64,000 bases of DNA, from assembly GCF_900106975.1 (NCBI RefSeq), contig NZ_FNNU01000001.1, positions 186,001 to 250,000 of the forward strand. Reading direction: 5' to 3'. The translations under genes were made by a program, and so were the position numbers. Origin of the DNA: Pseudomonas kuykendallii. Its GTDB lineage: Bacteria; Pseudomonadota; Gammaproteobacteria; Pseudomonadales; Pseudomonadaceae. The notes under the pieces were generated by a model. The model was not told where the DNA came from. It worked only from the letters and a program-made list of their open reading frames with translations, and ran no database searches. Every line of letters begins with the position of its first letter. Positions within the stretch are counted from its first letter, which is position 1. Positions 18,740 through 31,147 of the stretch are shown here, one piece after another.

Positions 18740-21700
18740 TCACACGCGGCGCAGGTCCAGGGTCATCGGCAACTCGTCCGAGACAACCGGGCGCGGCGGC
18801 GCCAGCTTGCCTGGGGTGTGGCCGAAGCGGAAGAAACGCGCCAGGCGCCGGCTCTCGGCTTCATTGGAATTGACCGGCAGGGTCTCGTAATTGCGCCCGC
18901 CAGGATGGGCGACATGATACTGGCAACCGCCCAGCGAGCGCTGCATCCAGGTATCGAAGAGGTCGAAAACCAGCGGCGCGTGCACCGGGATGTTCGGCTG
19001 CAGGCTGTTCGCCGGCTGCCAGGCGCGATAGCGCACGCCGCCGACGAACTCGCCGACCTTGCCGGTGGCGCGCAACGGCACGCTGGCGCCGTTGCAGGTG
19101 AGGATGTAGCGGTCCGGCGGCAGGCCGCTGAGCTTGACCTGCATGCGCTCCAGTGACGAATCCACGTAGCGCACCGTGCCGCCCACTGCGCCCTCTTCGC
19201 CCAGCACGTGCCAGGGTTCGAGCGCCTGGCGCAGCTCCAGGTCGATGCCCTGCACCACGTAGTCGCCGTAGCGCGGGAAGCGGAACTCGAAGTGCGCGGC
19301 GAACCATTCGCTGCGCAGCGGGTAGCCGGCCTGGTTGAGCTCGGCGATCACGTCGGCGAAATCCTGCTCGACGAAATGCGGCAGCAGGAAACGGTCGTGC
19401 AGCTCGGTGCCCCAGCGCGCCAGGCGCAGGGGCGCATAGGGTTCGTTCCAGAACCGCGCCACCAGCGCACGCAGCAGCAACTGCTGGGTCAGGCTCATGC
19501 GCGCATGCGGCGGCATCTCGAAGGCGCGCAGTTCGAGCAGGCCGAGGCGCCCGGTGGCGCCGTCCGGCGAGTACAGCTTGTCGATGCAGAATTCGGAGCG
19601 GTGGGTGTTGCCGGTGACATCCACCAGCAGGTTGCGCAGCAGGCGGTCGACCAGCCACGGCGGGCATTCCGCGCCCGGCTCGGGCATCTGCGCGAAGGCG
19701 ATTTCCAGCTCGTACAGCGAGTCGTTGCGCGCCTCGTCAACGCGCGGCGCCTGCGACGTCGGGCCGATGAACAGCCCGGAGAACAGGTACGACAGCGACG
19801 GGTGGTTGTGCCAGTAGCTGATCAGGCTGCGCAGCAGGTCCGGGCGCCGGAGAAACGGCGAATCCGCCGGGGTCGCGCCGCCGAGGACGAAGTGGTTGCC
19901 ACCGCCGGTGCCGGTGTGGCGACCGTCGACCATGAATTTCTCGCTGGTCAGGCGCGTCTGCCGTGCCGCTTCGTAGAGGAACTCGGTGCGTTCGGCCAGC
20001 TCTTCCCAGTTCGCCGACGGCTGGATGTTCACCTCGATCACGCCCGGATCGGGGGTGACGCGGAAGTTGGTCAGGCGCGGATCGCTGGGCGGCTCGTAGC
20101 CTTCCATGAGGATCGGGCAACGCAGCTCGCGGGCGGTGGTCTCGATCGCCGCGACCAGTTCGAGGTAATCCTCGAGACGCTCCAGCGGCGGCATGAACAG
20201 GTACAGGCGGCCGTCACGCGGCTCGGCGCACAGCGCGGTGCGGACGATCTGGTGGGCGGACTCGTTGAGCTTCGGCGGCGGCGTCGGGTCCTCGGCCTTG
20301 GCGGCTTTCTGCGGGAACAGCGGCGTCTTCACCCGGCCCTGGATTTCCAGGCGCGGCGGCAGCTCGGCGAAGAACTGGTTGGGATCGCGCGGACGCACGA
20401 AGGGGTAGTCGGCCTCGCGCACCCAGGGCTGCGAATCCAGCGGCAGGCGATAGCCCATAGCCGAGTCGCCGGGAATCAGCCGGCAGTGTTCGTCGCGCAG
20501 GAACCAGGAGCCGGTAATCCACTCCTCGCCTTTCTCGCTGCGCGCCAGCGGCAGGACGTGGCCGACGACTTCGCCGACACCGCGGCAGAACACCTTGCGC
20601 AGGCGTTCGCGCTCCTGGGCATCCGCCAGGCGCGAGTCTTCCGGGGTGACGTTGAGCGGCAGCTTGCGCTCGCGCCAGAGGTAGTAGAGCCAATCCTCGA
20701 AGGCCGGGAACGCGTGCTCGCCGGACAACCCCAGGTGCCCGGCCAGGGTGGAGAGAAAACGCGCGGCAAGGCGCGCATCGGCGCCGTAGTAGCGGGTTTC
20801 ATCGGCGTAGAGCGCCGGGTCCTGCCAGATCGGCTCGCCGTCGCGGCGCCAGAAGCAGTTCAGCGACCAGCGCGGCAGTTGCTCGCCCGGATACCACTTG
20901 CCCTGGCCGAAGTGCACCAGCGCGTCCGGCGCGTAGTGCTCGCGCAGGCGATGGAACAGTTCGGCCGCCAGCCGGCGCTTGTTCGGGCCGAGCGCGGCGG
21001 TGTTCCATTCGGCATCGTCGGGGTAATCGAGAGCGACGAAGGTCGGCTCGCCGCCCATGGTCAGGCGCACGTCGTCGCGCTTGAGGTCGACGTCGATCTT
21101 CCGCCCGAGGCGGTCGATGGCCGTCCACTGCTCGTCGCTGTAGGGCTTGGTGACGCGCGGCGCTTCCCAGATGCGCTCGATGCGCATGTCGTGGCTGAAC
21201 TCGACCTCGGACTTCTCCACCGCGCCGCTGATCGGCGCCGCGGACGATGGCTCGGGGCTGCAGGCCAGCGGGATGTGGCCTTCGCCGGCGAACAGGCCGC
21301 TGGTGGCGTCCAGGCCGATCCAGCCGGCGCCCGGCAGGTAGACCTCGCACCAGGCGTGCAGGTCGGTGAAGTCGACATCGGTGCCGCTCGGGCCGTCGAG
21401 GGATTTGACGTCGGCGGTGAGCTGGATCAGATAACCCGAGACGAAGCGCGCGGCGAGGCCCAGGTGACGCAACAGCTGCACCAGCAGCCAGGCCGAGTCG
21501 CGGCAGGAACCGGCGGCGCTGACCAGGGTTTCCTCGGGCGTCTGCACGCCGGGCTCCATGCGGATCAGGTAGCGGATGTCCTTCGACAGGCGCTGGTTGA
21601 GCGCGACGAGGAAGTCCACGCTGGGCGTCGCGGTGCGGTCGATGCCGGCGAGGTAGGCCTCGAACTTCGGCGTCAGCGGCAGTTGCACCAGGTAGGGCGC

Positions 21701-22042
21701 CAGCTCGCGTTTCTCCTCGCCGGTGTACGCGAAGGGAATCTTCTCGGCGTAGGGCTCGAGGAAGAAATCGAAGGGGTTGAACACCGCCATCTCGGCGACC
21801 AGGTCGACCTCGACCTTGAATTCGCGGGTTTTCTCGGGGAACACCAGGCGTGCCAGGTAGTTGCCCTGAGGGTCCTGCTGCCAGTTGATGAAATGGGTTT
21901 CCGGCAGGACTTTGAGCGAGTAGGAGAGAATGCGTGTACGGCTGTGGGGCGCCGGGCGCAAACGCACGATCTGGGCGCCGAGCTCGACCAGGCGGTCGTA
22001 GCGATAGTGGGTTACGTGGTGCAAAGCGACATGGATCGACAC
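18740..22042 (-). CDS. Transglutaminase-DUF2126 fusion protein
   Basis: This 1100-residue protein starts with a transglutaminase-like module (residues 1 to about 290). Its triad is complete: Cys180 in AGSCRDSAW, His229 in DLHAWCEVY and Asp in WIGLDATSG. The rest, from about 310, is DUF2126, with conserved [32 protein letters not shown] and [19 protein letters not shown] recall DUF2126 being linked by sequence analysis to the glutamine-synthetase-like amidoligase fold, which would make this a second ligase in the operon. It starts at GTG with AGGAGG upstream and is the first gene of the three-gene unit. Confidence 0.88.
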   Translation of the reverse strand: MSIHVALHHVTHYRYDRLVELGAQIVRLRPAPHSRTRILSYSLKVLPETHFINWQQDPQGNYLARLVFPEKTREFKVEVDLVAEMAVFNPFDFFLEPYAEKIPFAYTGEEKRELAPYLVQLPLTPKFEAYLAGIDRTATPSVDFLVALNQRLSKDIRYLIRMEPGVQTPEETLVSAAGSCRDSAWLLVQLLRHLGLAARFVSGYLIQLTADVKSLDGPSGTDVDFTDLHAWCEVYLPGAGWIGLDATSGLFAGEGHIPLACSPEPSSAAPISGAVEKSEVEFSHDMRIERIWEAPRVTKPYSDEQWTAIDRLGRKIDVDLKRDDVRLTMGGEPTFVALDYPDDAEWNTAALGPNKRRLAAELFHRLREHYAPDALVHFGQGKWYPGEQLPRWSLNCFWRRDGEPIWQDPALYADETRYYGADARLAARFLSTLAGHLGLSGEHAFPAFEDWLYYLWRERKLPLNVTPEDSRLADAQERERLRKVFCRGVGEVVGHVLPLARSEKGEEWITGSWFLRDEHCRLIPGDSAMGYRLPLDSQPWVREADYPFVRPRDPNQFFAELPPRLEIQGRVKTPLFPQKAAKAEDPTPPPKLNESAHQIVRTALCAEPRDGRLYLFMPPLERLEDYLELVAAIETTARELRCPILMEGYEPPSDPRLTNFRVTPDPGVIEVNIQPSANWEELAERTEFLYEAARQTRLTSEKFMVDGRHTGTGGGNHFVLGGATPADSPFLRRPDLLRSLISYWHNHPSLSYLFSGLFIGPTSQAPRVDEARNDSLYELEIAFAQMPEPGAECPPWLVDRLLRNLLVDVTGNTHRSEFCIDKLYSPDGATGRLGLLELRAFEMPPHARMSLTQQLLLRALVARFWNEPYAPLRLARWGTELHDRFLLPHFVEQDFADVIAELNQAGYPLRSEWFAAHFEFRFPRYGDYVVQGIDLELRQALEPWHVLGEEGAVGGTVRYVDSSLERMQVKLSGLPPDRYILTCNGASVPLRATGKVGEFVGGVRYRAWQPANSLQPNIPVHAPLVFDLFDTWMQRSLGGCQYHVAHPGGRNYETLPVNSNEAESRRLARFFRFGHTPGKLAPPRPVVSDELPMTLDLRRV

Positions 22043-22365
22043 GACGAGCCTCCTGCGGGCCTGGGCGATGACTTGCGACGCGCAAGACCCATGCCAGCCA
22101 ATCGGGCCCGTGCAGGGAGCGGTCTACGCCCGCCGGCACCATGAGGGAGCACGGGCCGCCGGCGCATGCGCGACACGGTCAAGGATGGGGCATCGACCGC
22201 CCTGCGGCAAGCTGACCCGGCGGCGGAGGCGGTTGCTGCAAGGAAAACAGGCCCGGGACGTCTCGGTAAAGCGGGGGATACACCGAGGACCGCTGCTGGA
22301 AGGATTCACCAAGAGGTAGATCCCGGAACAAGCGCCACGCGGCGCTCACCGGGACGCAACACCCG
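22043..22365. other. Intergenic region upstream of the transglutaminase operon
   Basis: These 323 bases separate the 3' end of ygiQ from the DUF2126 gene, both on the minus strand. A 6-bp hairpin at 22331-22346 (AGCGCC/GGCGCT) followed by TGTTCC could weakly end the ygiQ transcript. I found no convincing -35/-10 pair and no coding frame, although the operon promoter should lie here. Confidence 0.4.
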
Positions 22366-24687
<2,322 letters not shown>

Positions 24688-24760
24688 CGTCAGGGGACCG
24701 GCTGAATTTCACGGCCGCGGAATATAGCACAAAAAATGAACAAGTCCGACCGTGCAGCAG

Positions 24761-24790
24761 GGTCTTTCCCGACCGGGTCTTTCCCGACCG
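24761..24790. repeat. Exact 15-bp tandem repeat
   Basis: The unit ggtctttcccgaccg occurs twice back to back with no mismatch, in the gap between the divergent ygiQ and GGDEF genes. It lies just upstream of the candidate -10 of the latter. It could be a recent slippage duplication or a pair of binding sites. Confidence 0.7.
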
Positions 24791-24816
24791 GACGCCTGCC
24801 ATCGGACGATGGGCTG

Positions 24817-24825
24817 TGCTTATAT
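24817..24825 (+). promoter_or_regulatory. Candidate extended -10 promoter of the GGDEF gene
   Basis: TGCTTATAT fits an extended -10 (TGn followed by a TATAAT-like hexamer) about 50 bases before the ATG at 24875. No good -35 hexamer is seen at 16-18 bases upstream, consistent with the extended type but leaving the call weak. Confidence 0.35.
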
Positions 24826-24874
24826 TCAGCCGACAGGGACGCACCAGACGTCCAATCCACCAGGGAGCGCTTGG

Positions 24875-26740
24875 ATGCGTGCAATGATCTTCCTCGCCGT
24901 ACTGTTCGCGCTGGGCGCGGTGCAGGCGGCACCGGTACTGATCAATCAGGATGACAGTGGACGAACGCTCAACGGGCAGATCGAACTGCTCGAAGATGTC
25001 GGCGGCCGATTGAGTATCGCCGACCTCGCCGACCCGGCCGTGCAGGCGCGCTTCCAGCCCGCCGACGGCAAGGCCAGCGTCGGCCAGAGCCGCAATCCCT
25101 GGTGGATCAAGGTCAGCCTGCAGCGCGGTGCCGATGCCCCGGCGCAGTGGTGGCTGGAGGTCGGCTCGGTGACGCTGCTCGACCTGCGGCTGTACCTGCC
25201 GGGCGAGGACGGCGGCTGGCACACGCGCCAGTCCGGCGAACGGGTCAGCTTCGCCGAAGGCCGCGACCATCCCTACCGGCGCATGCTGTTCGCCCTGCCG
25301 GCGCTGGGCGAGCAGCCGCTGACGTTCTACCTGCGCAGCTTCGACCCGGCCGGCAACTCCTTCCCCCTGAAAATCTGGCAACTGGGCGACCTCGACCAGT
25401 TCGCCGCCCAGGAAAACCTCTACCTCGGGGTGATCTACGGAATCATCCTGGCGCTGCTGCTGTACAACCTGTTCATCTTCCTCAGCCTGCGCGACGCCGC
25501 CTATTTCTGGTACGTGACGACCACCGCCGGCGCGCTGCTGATGATCCTCGGCATGAGCGGGCACGGCTTCCAGTACCTCTGGCCGGATTCGCCGGTGCCC
25601 TTCTGGCTGGATCGCATCAGCATTCCGGCGCTCTGGGGCTTCGGCGCCTGCCGCTTCACCCAGAACCTGCTGCAGACCCGCCAGCACGTGCGCTGGGCCC
25701 ATCGTCTGCTGGATCTGTCCTGCGCGCTCTACGTGATCGCCGTGATCCTCGACGGCCTCGGCTGGCGCGGCTTCGGCGCCTGGCTGTTCGTCGTGCTGGC
25801 GCTGACCAGCATCCCCGGCGCGCTCTGGTCAGCGCTGGTGCGCGGCCGCCAGGGCTACTTCCCGGCGTACCTCTACCTGTGCGGCTACGGCGTGATCCTC
25901 GCCAGCGTCGGCCTGTTGCTACTACGCGCCACCGGCGTGGTGCAGCCCTCGGCGTGGAACGCCTACGTGTTCCCCCTGGCGGTGGCGGCCGAATCGATCC
26001 TGTTTTCCTTCGCCCTGGCTTACCGCATCCAGATGCTCAAGCAGGACAAGGCGCTCGCCCTGGAGCAGGCCGACCGCGAGAAGACCGCGCGCCTGGCGCA
26101 GATCCAGGCCAGCGCCGCCGAGCTGCAGCGGGCGGTGAAGCAGCGCACCGCGGAACTGGCGGCGAGCAACCAGCGCCTCTCGCAACGCGAGCAGGAACTG
26201 GAGCTGGCGGCCTTCCACGATCCGCTCACCGAGCTGCCGAATCGCCGCCATCTGATCGAGCGGGTTGACAACGCCATGGCCAACGCCATCCGTCGCGGCG
26301 AAAGCTTCGCCTTGATGCTGATCGACCTCGATCACTTCAAGCCGATCAACGACCGCCACGGCCACGACGCCGGCGACATGATGCTGCGCACCATCGCCGC
26401 CCGTCTTCGCGAGAGCGTGCGCGGCCTCGACAGCGTGGCGCGGCTGGGCGGCGACGAATTCGCCGTGCTGATCTGCGGACCGGATGCGGAAAGCCACGCG
26501 AAGATGATCGCCGACCGCCTGCTGAAGAAGCTCTCGCAGCCGGTGGCCTACGCCAGCTATCACCTGTGGGTGACGGTGAGCATCGGCGTGGCGTTCTATC
26601 CGCGCCACGCCACCCACTTCGCCAGCCTTTACCAGGCGGCCGACTCGGCGCTCTACGAAGTCAAACGCGGTGGCCGCTCGGCGGCGGCCGTCAGTGGCGG
26701 CGAGGAGTGGCCGGCCGGCCCGGCGGACGCCGGAGCCTAG
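24875..26740 (+). CDS. 7TMR-DISM / GGDEF diguanylate cyclase
   Basis: This 621-residue inner-membrane protein has a signal peptide (ends near VQAAPV), a periplasmic 7TMR-DISM extracellular domain to about residue 180, and seven hydrophobic helices to about 385. A coiled coil (KQDKALALEQADREKTARL) follows, then a GGDEF domain. The active site ARLGGDEFAVL and the DLDHFKPINDRHGHDAGD stretch are intact, so it should make cyclic-di-GMP in response to a periplasmic ligand. The ATG at 24875 is followed directly by the signal peptide; AGGGAG is about nine bases upstream. Its stop codon overlaps the convergent alr stop. Confidence 0.9.
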   Translation: MRAMIFLAVLFALGAVQAAPVLINQDDSGRTLNGQIELLEDVGGRLSIADLADPAVQARFQPADGKASVGQSRNPWWIKVSLQRGADAPAQWWLEVGSVTLLDLRLYLPGEDGGWHTRQSGERVSFAEGRDHPYRRMLFALPALGEQPLTFYLRSFDPAGNSFPLKIWQLGDLDQFAAQENLYLGVIYGIILALLLYNLFIFLSLRDAAYFWYVTTTAGALLMILGMSGHGFQYLWPDSPVPFWLDRISIPALWGFGACRFTQNLLQTRQHVRWAHRLLDLSCALYVIAVILDGLGWRGFGAWLFVVLALTSIPGALWSALVRGRQGYFPAYLYLCGYGVILASVGLLLLRATGVVQPSAWNAYVFPLAVAAESILFSFALAYRIQMLKQDKALALEQADREKTARLAQIQASAAELQRAVKQRTAELAASNQRLSQREQELELAAFHDPLTELPNRRHLIERVDNAMANAIRRGESFALMLIDLDHFKPINDRHGHDAGDMMLRTIAARLRESVRGLDSVARLGGDEFAVLICGPDAESHAKMIADRLLKKLSQPVAYASYHLWVTVSIGVAFYPRHATHFASLYQAADSALYEVKRGGRSAAAVSGGEEWPAGPADAGA

Positions 26741-27813
26741 GAACGGTAGCGGCGCGGCACGCGGGCGGTGACCTTGGTCAGCAGCTCGTAGCCGACCGTG
26801 CCGCAGGCCAGCGCGATCTCGTCCACCGGCAATTGCGCGCCCCACAGTTCGACGGCATCGCCGACGCCGGCCTCCGGCAGGTCCGTCAGGTCGACCATCA
26901 GCAGGTCCATGCACACGCGTCCCGCCAGCGGCGCGCGCTGGCCGCGGATGATCGCCGGCGTGCCGGCCGGTGCGTTGCGCGGATAGCCATCGGCGTATCC
27001 GCAGCTCACCGTGCCGATGCGCGAGGGCCGCGCAGCCACCCAGCCAGCGCCGTAGCCGACACTTTCACCGGCCGCCACGTCGCGCACCGCGATCAGCTGC
27101 GCATTCAGGCTCATCGCTGGCTTGAGCCCCAGCTCGGCGGCGGAAAGCTCGGCGAACGGCGTGGCGCCGTAGAGCATGATCCCGGGGCGAATCCAGTCCA
27201 TGTGCGCGGCCGGCAGGGTCATCACGGCCGCCGAGTTGGCCAGACTGCGCTGGGCGAAATCCAGGTCGAGCAGCCCGAGGAACTGCTCCAGCTGCGCCTC
27301 GGTGAGCGGATGGTTGCGCTCGTCGGAACAGGCGAAGTGGCTCATCAGGTTGAGTTCGGCGACCTGATCGGCCTGGGCCAGGCGCGGATGCCAGGCGCGC
27401 AGCGCATCGGCGTCGAAACCCAGGCGGTGCATGCCCGAATCCAGCTTCAGCCAGACGTTGAGCGGCGCCGGCAGGCGACTGGCGAGCAGCGCCTCGGCCT
27501 GCTCGACGCCCTGCACCACCACGTCGATGCGCAGCCGTGCGGCAACGGCGTACTCGCCCGCCTCGAAGCAGCCCTCGAGCAACAGGATGCGCGCGCCGTC
27601 GTGCATCGCGCGGACCTCGGCGCCTTCCTCCAGGCTGGCCACGGCGAAACCGTCGGCCTCGTCGTGCAGCGCGGTGACCACCTCACGCACGCCGTGTCCG
27701 TAGGCATTCGCCTTGACCACCGCGAACACCTGGCGACCGGGCGCGCAGCGCTTGGCGAAGGCGTGGTTGTGGCGAACGGCGGCCAGGTCGATCTGGGCGA
27801 ACAGCGGACGCAT
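26737..27813 (-). CDS. alr: Alanine racemase
   Basis: This 358-residue PLP enzyme interconverts L- and D-alanine for peptidoglycan. The PLP lysine is Lys34 in VVKANAYGHG, and the second catalytic base region is VGYGAGWVA. The length is normal. The ATG at 27813 is chosen because AGGA lies nearby and the next codons match the family N-terminus (MRPLFAQIDLAA). It follows dnaB by 96 bases, as in other Pseudomonas, which suggests the biosynthetic alr and not the catabolic dadX, though the sequence alone cannot prove it. Confidence 0.93.
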   Translation of the reverse strand: MRPLFAQIDLAAVRHNHAFAKRCAPGRQVFAVVKANAYGHGVREVVTALHDEADGFAVASLEEGAEVRAMHDGARILLLEGCFEAGEYAVAARLRIDVVVQGVEQAEALLASRLPAPLNVWLKLDSGMHRLGFDADALRAWHPRLAQADQVAELNLMSHFACSDERNHPLTEAQLEQFLGLLDLDFAQRSLANSAAVMTLPAAHMDWIRPGIMLYGATPFAELSAAELGLKPAMSLNAQLIAVRDVAAGESVGYGAGWVAARPSRIGTVSCGYADGYPRNAPAGTPAIIRGQRAPLAGRVCMDLLMVDLTDLPEAGVGDAVELWGAQLPVDEIALACGTVGYELLTKVTARVPRRYRS

Positions 27814-27909
27814 GCTGGATATCCTGGAAGGAAAACGGGAGCGCCATGGTAGCGCCACGGCGCAGGTTTTCATTGATCGGCGGCGATGGCCGCCGCGACG
27901 GACGCGAAC

Positions 27910-29304
27910 TTACTCGTCGTCGAACTGGTAGCTGCCCGGCGCGAGGTTCTCGAAGCGCGAGTACTTACCGAGGAAGGCCAGCCGCGTGGTGCCGATCGGA
28001 CCGTTACGCTGCTTGCCGATGATGATTTCGGCGACGCCCTTGAACTCGGTTTCCGGGTGATACACCTCGTCCCGGTAGACGAACATGATGATGTCGGCAT
28101 CCTGCTCGATGGCGCCGGATTCACGCAGGTCGGAGTTGATCGGGCGCTTGTTCGGGCGTTGCTCCAGGCCACGGTTGAGCTGCGACAGGGCGACCACCGG
28201 GCAGTTGAATTCCTTGGCCAGGGCCTTCAGCGAGCGCGAGATTTCGGATATCTCGTTGACCCGGCTGTCGCCGCTGGAACCGGGAATCTGCATGAGCTGC
28301 AGGTAGTCGACCATGATCAGGCCGATCTCGCCATGCTCGCGCGCCAGGCGCCGGCTGCGCGCGCGCATCTCCGACGGGCTGATGCCGGCGGTGTCGTCGA
28401 TGAACAGCTTGCGGTCGTTGAGCAGGTTGACCGCCGAGGTCAAGCGCGGCCAGTCGTCGTCATCCAGCCGGCCTGCACGCACCTTGGTCTGGTCGATGCG
28501 GCCGAGGGAAGCCAGCATACGAATCACGATGGACTCGGAAGGCATCTCCAGGGAGAACACCAGGATCGCCTTGTCGCTGCGCATCAGCGCGTTTTCCACC
28601 AGGTTCATCGCGAAGGTGGTCTTGCCCATCGACGGACGGCCGGCAACGATGATCAGGTCGGCCGGCTGCAGGCCGCTGGTCTGTGCATCCAGATCGTTGA
28701 AGCCGGTGGACAGGCCGGTGATCGCGTCGCCGTTGTTGAACAGCGAGTCGATGCGATCGATGGCCTTGACCAGGATGTCGTTGATCCCGACCGGCCCGCC
28801 GGTCTTCGGCCGCGCCTCGGCGATCTGGAAGATCAGCCGCTCGGCCTCGTCGAGAATCTCCTCGCCCGTGCGTCCCTGGGGGGCGTAGGCGCTGTCGGCG
28901 ATTTCGGAGCTGATGCCGATCAGCTGACGCAGCGTGGCGCGTTCGCGAATGATCTGCGCGTAGGCCTTGATGTTGGCCACCGACGGCGTGTTCTTCGCCA
29001 ACTCGCCAAGATAGGCCAGGCCGCCGACCTGGCTGAGCTGGCCTTCCTTGTCCAGCTGCTCGGAAAGGGTCACCACGTCGAACGGCGAGTTGCGCTCCGC
29101 CAGCTTGAAGATCGCCCGGAAGATCAGCCGGTGGTCATGCCGGTAGAAGTCGCCATCGGAGACCTGATCGAGCACGCGCTCCCACGCATTGTTGTCTAGC
29201 ATCAGACCGCCAAGCACGGCCTGTTCGGCCTCGATGGAATGGGGCGGCACCTTGAGTGCGGCGGTTTCCAGGTCGTATTGCTGCGGGATGCTGATGTCGT
29301 TCAT
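27910..29304 (-). CDS. dnaB: Replicative DNA helicase DnaB
   Basis: This 464-residue hexameric helicase unwinds DNA at the replication fork. The N-terminal domain (PPHSIEAEQAVLGGLML) binds primase and loader. The RecA-like motor has Walker A GRPSMGKTTFAMN, Walker B IMVDYLQLM and the arginine-finger region SDLRESGAIEQDADII. No intein interrupts the motor, which is a common insertion site in other phyla. The ATG at 29304 begins the conserved N-terminus; no clear ribosome binding site precedes it. Confidence 0.97.
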   Translation of the reverse strand: MNDISIPQQYDLETAALKVPPHSIEAEQAVLGGLMLDNNAWERVLDQVSDGDFYRHDHRLIFRAIFKLAERNSPFDVVTLSEQLDKEGQLSQVGGLAYLGELAKNTPSVANIKAYAQIIRERATLRQLIGISSEIADSAYAPQGRTGEEILDEAERLIFQIAEARPKTGGPVGINDILVKAIDRIDSLFNNGDAITGLSTGFNDLDAQTSGLQPADLIIVAGRPSMGKTTFAMNLVENALMRSDKAILVFSLEMPSESIVIRMLASLGRIDQTKVRAGRLDDDDWPRLTSAVNLLNDRKLFIDDTAGISPSEMRARSRRLAREHGEIGLIMVDYLQLMQIPGSSGDSRVNEISEISRSLKALAKEFNCPVVALSQLNRGLEQRPNKRPINSDLRESGAIEQDADIIMFVYRDEVYHPETEFKGVAEIIIGKQRNGPIGTTRLAFLGKYSRFENLAPGSYQFDDE

Positions 29305-29400
29305 AGGAGTCGGCGGCGATTCGAGACGAGCGATGGATTTAGCGGCGCGATCGATGATCACGCAAAAATTTCGGACAGGATACGGCGTTAACGCCGCCTG

Positions 29401-29442
29401 AAAAACAACGGGCACGGCATCGCTTGCGCAATGTCGTGCCCG
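29401..29442 (-). terminator. Terminator of the rpsF-rplI operon
   Basis: CGGGCACGGCAT (29409-29420) pairs with 29431-29442 (one G-U pair) across a 10-base loop. The minus strand continues TTGTTTTTC. It follows the rplI stop by 44 bases and separates the ribosomal operon from dnaB. Confidence 0.85.
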
Positions 29443-29486
29443 ATTGTCAGCAGACCCGCTGAATGCAGGGCCTGCGGTCGCCCGAC

Positions 29487-29933
29487 TTAGGCGGCCACCA
29501 CGATCAGTTTGACGGTGGCTTCGACGTCGCTGTGCAGGTGCACGGCCACGTCGTATTCACCGATCTGACGGATGGTGCCGTTCGGCAGACGGACTTCGCT
29601 CTTCGCCACTTCGACGCCGGAGGCGGTCAGTGCATCGGCGATGTCGTGGGTACCGATGGAACCGAACAGTTTGCCCTCATCGCCCGCGGTCGCGGTGATG
29701 GTGACTTCCAGCTCGGCCAGCTGAGCAGCACGCGTTTCGGCGGAAGCCTTACGGTCGGCAGCAGCTTTTTCCAGCTCGGCGCGGCGCTCTTCGAACGCAG
29801 CGACGTTGGCGGCGGTGGCAGCAGTGGCCTTGCCTTGCGGCAGCAGGTAGTTGCGACCGTAACCGGCCTTGACGTTCACCTTGTCGCCCAGGTTGCCCAG
29901 GTTGGCGATTTTTTCCAGCAGGATGATTTCCAT
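29487..29933 (-). CDS. rplI: 50S ribosomal protein L9
   Basis: This 148-residue protein shows the L9 signature of the 23S-rRNA-binding N-domain ([19 protein letters not shown], then [15 protein letters not shown]). A long connecting helix rich in Ala/Glu/Arg and the C-terminal domain ([16 protein letters not shown]) follow. The start is the ATG at 29933; the extra upstream in-frame codons lie in the gap to the membrane-protein gene. It is the last gene of the rpsF operon and ends before a clear terminator. Confidence 0.98.
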   Translation of the reverse strand: MEIILLEKIANLGNLGDKVNVKAGYGRNYLLPQGKATAATAANVAAFEERRAELEKAAADRKASAETRAAQLAELEVTITATAGDEGKLFGSIGTHDIADALTASGVEVAKSEVRLPNGTIRQIGEYDVAVHLHSDVEATVKLIVVAA

Positions 29934-29955
29934 TTGGGTCTTACCTCTTGAACTT

Positions 29956-30849
29956 TTAACCTTCACCGTCCGCGGAATCCGGACCGCTCTTGCGCCCCGT
30001 GCGTCCGCGAAAATCAAACAAGCTGTCGACGATGGCCAGGACCACCAGCAACGGATAGATCAGCTGCATGAACACCAGCAGCGTTATGTACAGGCCAACC
30101 AGCCAGAACCGGCTCAACGCGCCACCGGCCACCAGGCCGTGCATCAGGCCGATGCCGGCGAACGCCAGCGGCACACTGCACAACGGCGTCAGCATGGCCA
30201 TCTGCGGCCCCAGATTGGGGCCCAGCAGCATGCCGGCGATCAGCATCAGCGTGACCGGCACCGGCAGCCTCAGCGCGCGAAACTCGCTACCGAAACCGCC
30301 CGGGTTGTACAGCGCCGCCTGCCAGTAGCGCCCGAGCATCAGGCTGAGCAGGCTGAGGGTCTGCAACAACGCAGCCATCAGTCCGGTCAGCACTGGCGCC
30401 AACAGGCTCTCCAGGCGAACTCGCTCGTCTGCCGACATCTGCTGGTAGACGCCATCGAGCACCTGCGGCATGAGCTTCTGCAGCTCACCCGCCATGGCCG
30501 CGATCGGCTCGCCGAAAACCGCACCCAGAACCAGGCCGTAGACCAAGCCCAGCGGCACGCTGGCCAGCAACACACGCGTCCATGAAACAGCGCCACGCAG
30601 CACCAGTGCCAGCCCCAGCGAACCGAGCAACACCATCAGGGTGCGCGGCTCGCCGAAGTACCACCAGACCAGCGCCGGCAACAGTGCCCAGGCGACGATG
30701 CCCACGGCATCGCTCAACCCGCGCCGCAGCAGTACCAGACTGCCCGCGGCCGCACTCAGCCAGAACAACAGCGGCAACGCCGCGGCCCCAACCACCACCA
30801 GGGTGGCCTGCATGCGGCCGCGCATGACGAAATCAGCGAATGCGCGCAT
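29956..30849 (-). CDS. DUF2232-type membrane protein in the ribosomal operon
   Basis: This 297-residue protein is very hydrophobic, with about eight predicted helices. Segments include [23 protein letters not shown] and [22 protein letters not shown]. The C-terminus is short and charged ([18 protein letters not shown]). It resembles the YybS/DUF2232 family. No active-site residues are visible. It is inserted between rpsR and rplI, so it is co-transcribed with three ribosomal protein genes. Its function is unknown; expression should follow growth rate. Confidence 0.82.
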   Translation of the reverse strand: MRAFADFVMRGRMQATLVVVGAAALPLLFWLSAAAGSLVLLRRGLSDAVGIVAWALLPALVWWYFGEPRTLMVLLGSLGLALVLRGAVSWTRVLLASVPLGLVYGLVLGAVFGEPIAAMAGELQKLMPQVLDGVYQQMSADERVRLESLLAPVLTGLMAALLQTLSLLSLMLGRYWQAALYNPGGFGSEFRALRLPVPVTLMLIAGMLLGPNLGPQMAMLTPLCSVPLAFAGIGLMHGLVAGGALSRFWLVGLYITLLVFMQLIYPLLVVLAIVDSLFDFRGRTGRKSGPDSADGEG

Positions 30850-30888
30850 GCCTACTCATCTATCCCTTGCTTGCGTCGACTGCCCGTC

Positions 30889-31119
30889 TCAACGGCCGTG
30901 GCTGTCGGTGTAGGGCAGCAGGGCCAGGTAGCGAGCGCGTTTGATAGCGGTTGCCAGCTGACGCTGATACTTGGCCTTGGTGCCGGTGATACGGCTAGGA
31001 ACGATCTTGCCGGTTTCAGAAACGTAGGCTTTCAGGGTGTTGAGATCCTTGAAATCGATCTCTTTAACGCCTTCAGCGGTGAAACGGCAGAATTTACGAC
31101 GACGGAAGAAACGTGCCAT
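30889..31119 (-). CDS. rpsR: 30S ribosomal protein S18
   Basis: This 76-residue protein has the S18 signature [27 protein letters not shown] followed by [21 protein letters not shown]18 binds S6 and 16S rRNA on the 30S platform. It lies 28 bases after rpsF. The free S6:S18 complex often represses this operon through its leader. Confidence 0.99.
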   Translation of the reverse strand: MARFFRRRKFCRFTAEGVKEIDFKDLNTLKAYVSETGKIVPSRITGTKAKYQRQLATAIKRARYLALLPYTDSHGR

Positions 31120-31147
31120 GAAAGTGGCTCCTCAATAGATCCGGTGA

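Noticed and set aside
19208-22144. A 978-codon open frame opposite the DUF2126 gene
   Set aside because: It mirrors the codon structure of a well-supported gene on the other strand, has no family signature, and long antisense frames are normal at this G+C content.
27877-27898. GC-rich hairpin between dnaB and alr as a terminator
   Set aside because: It has no U-tract, and the genes are close and co-oriented; it is more likely incidental.
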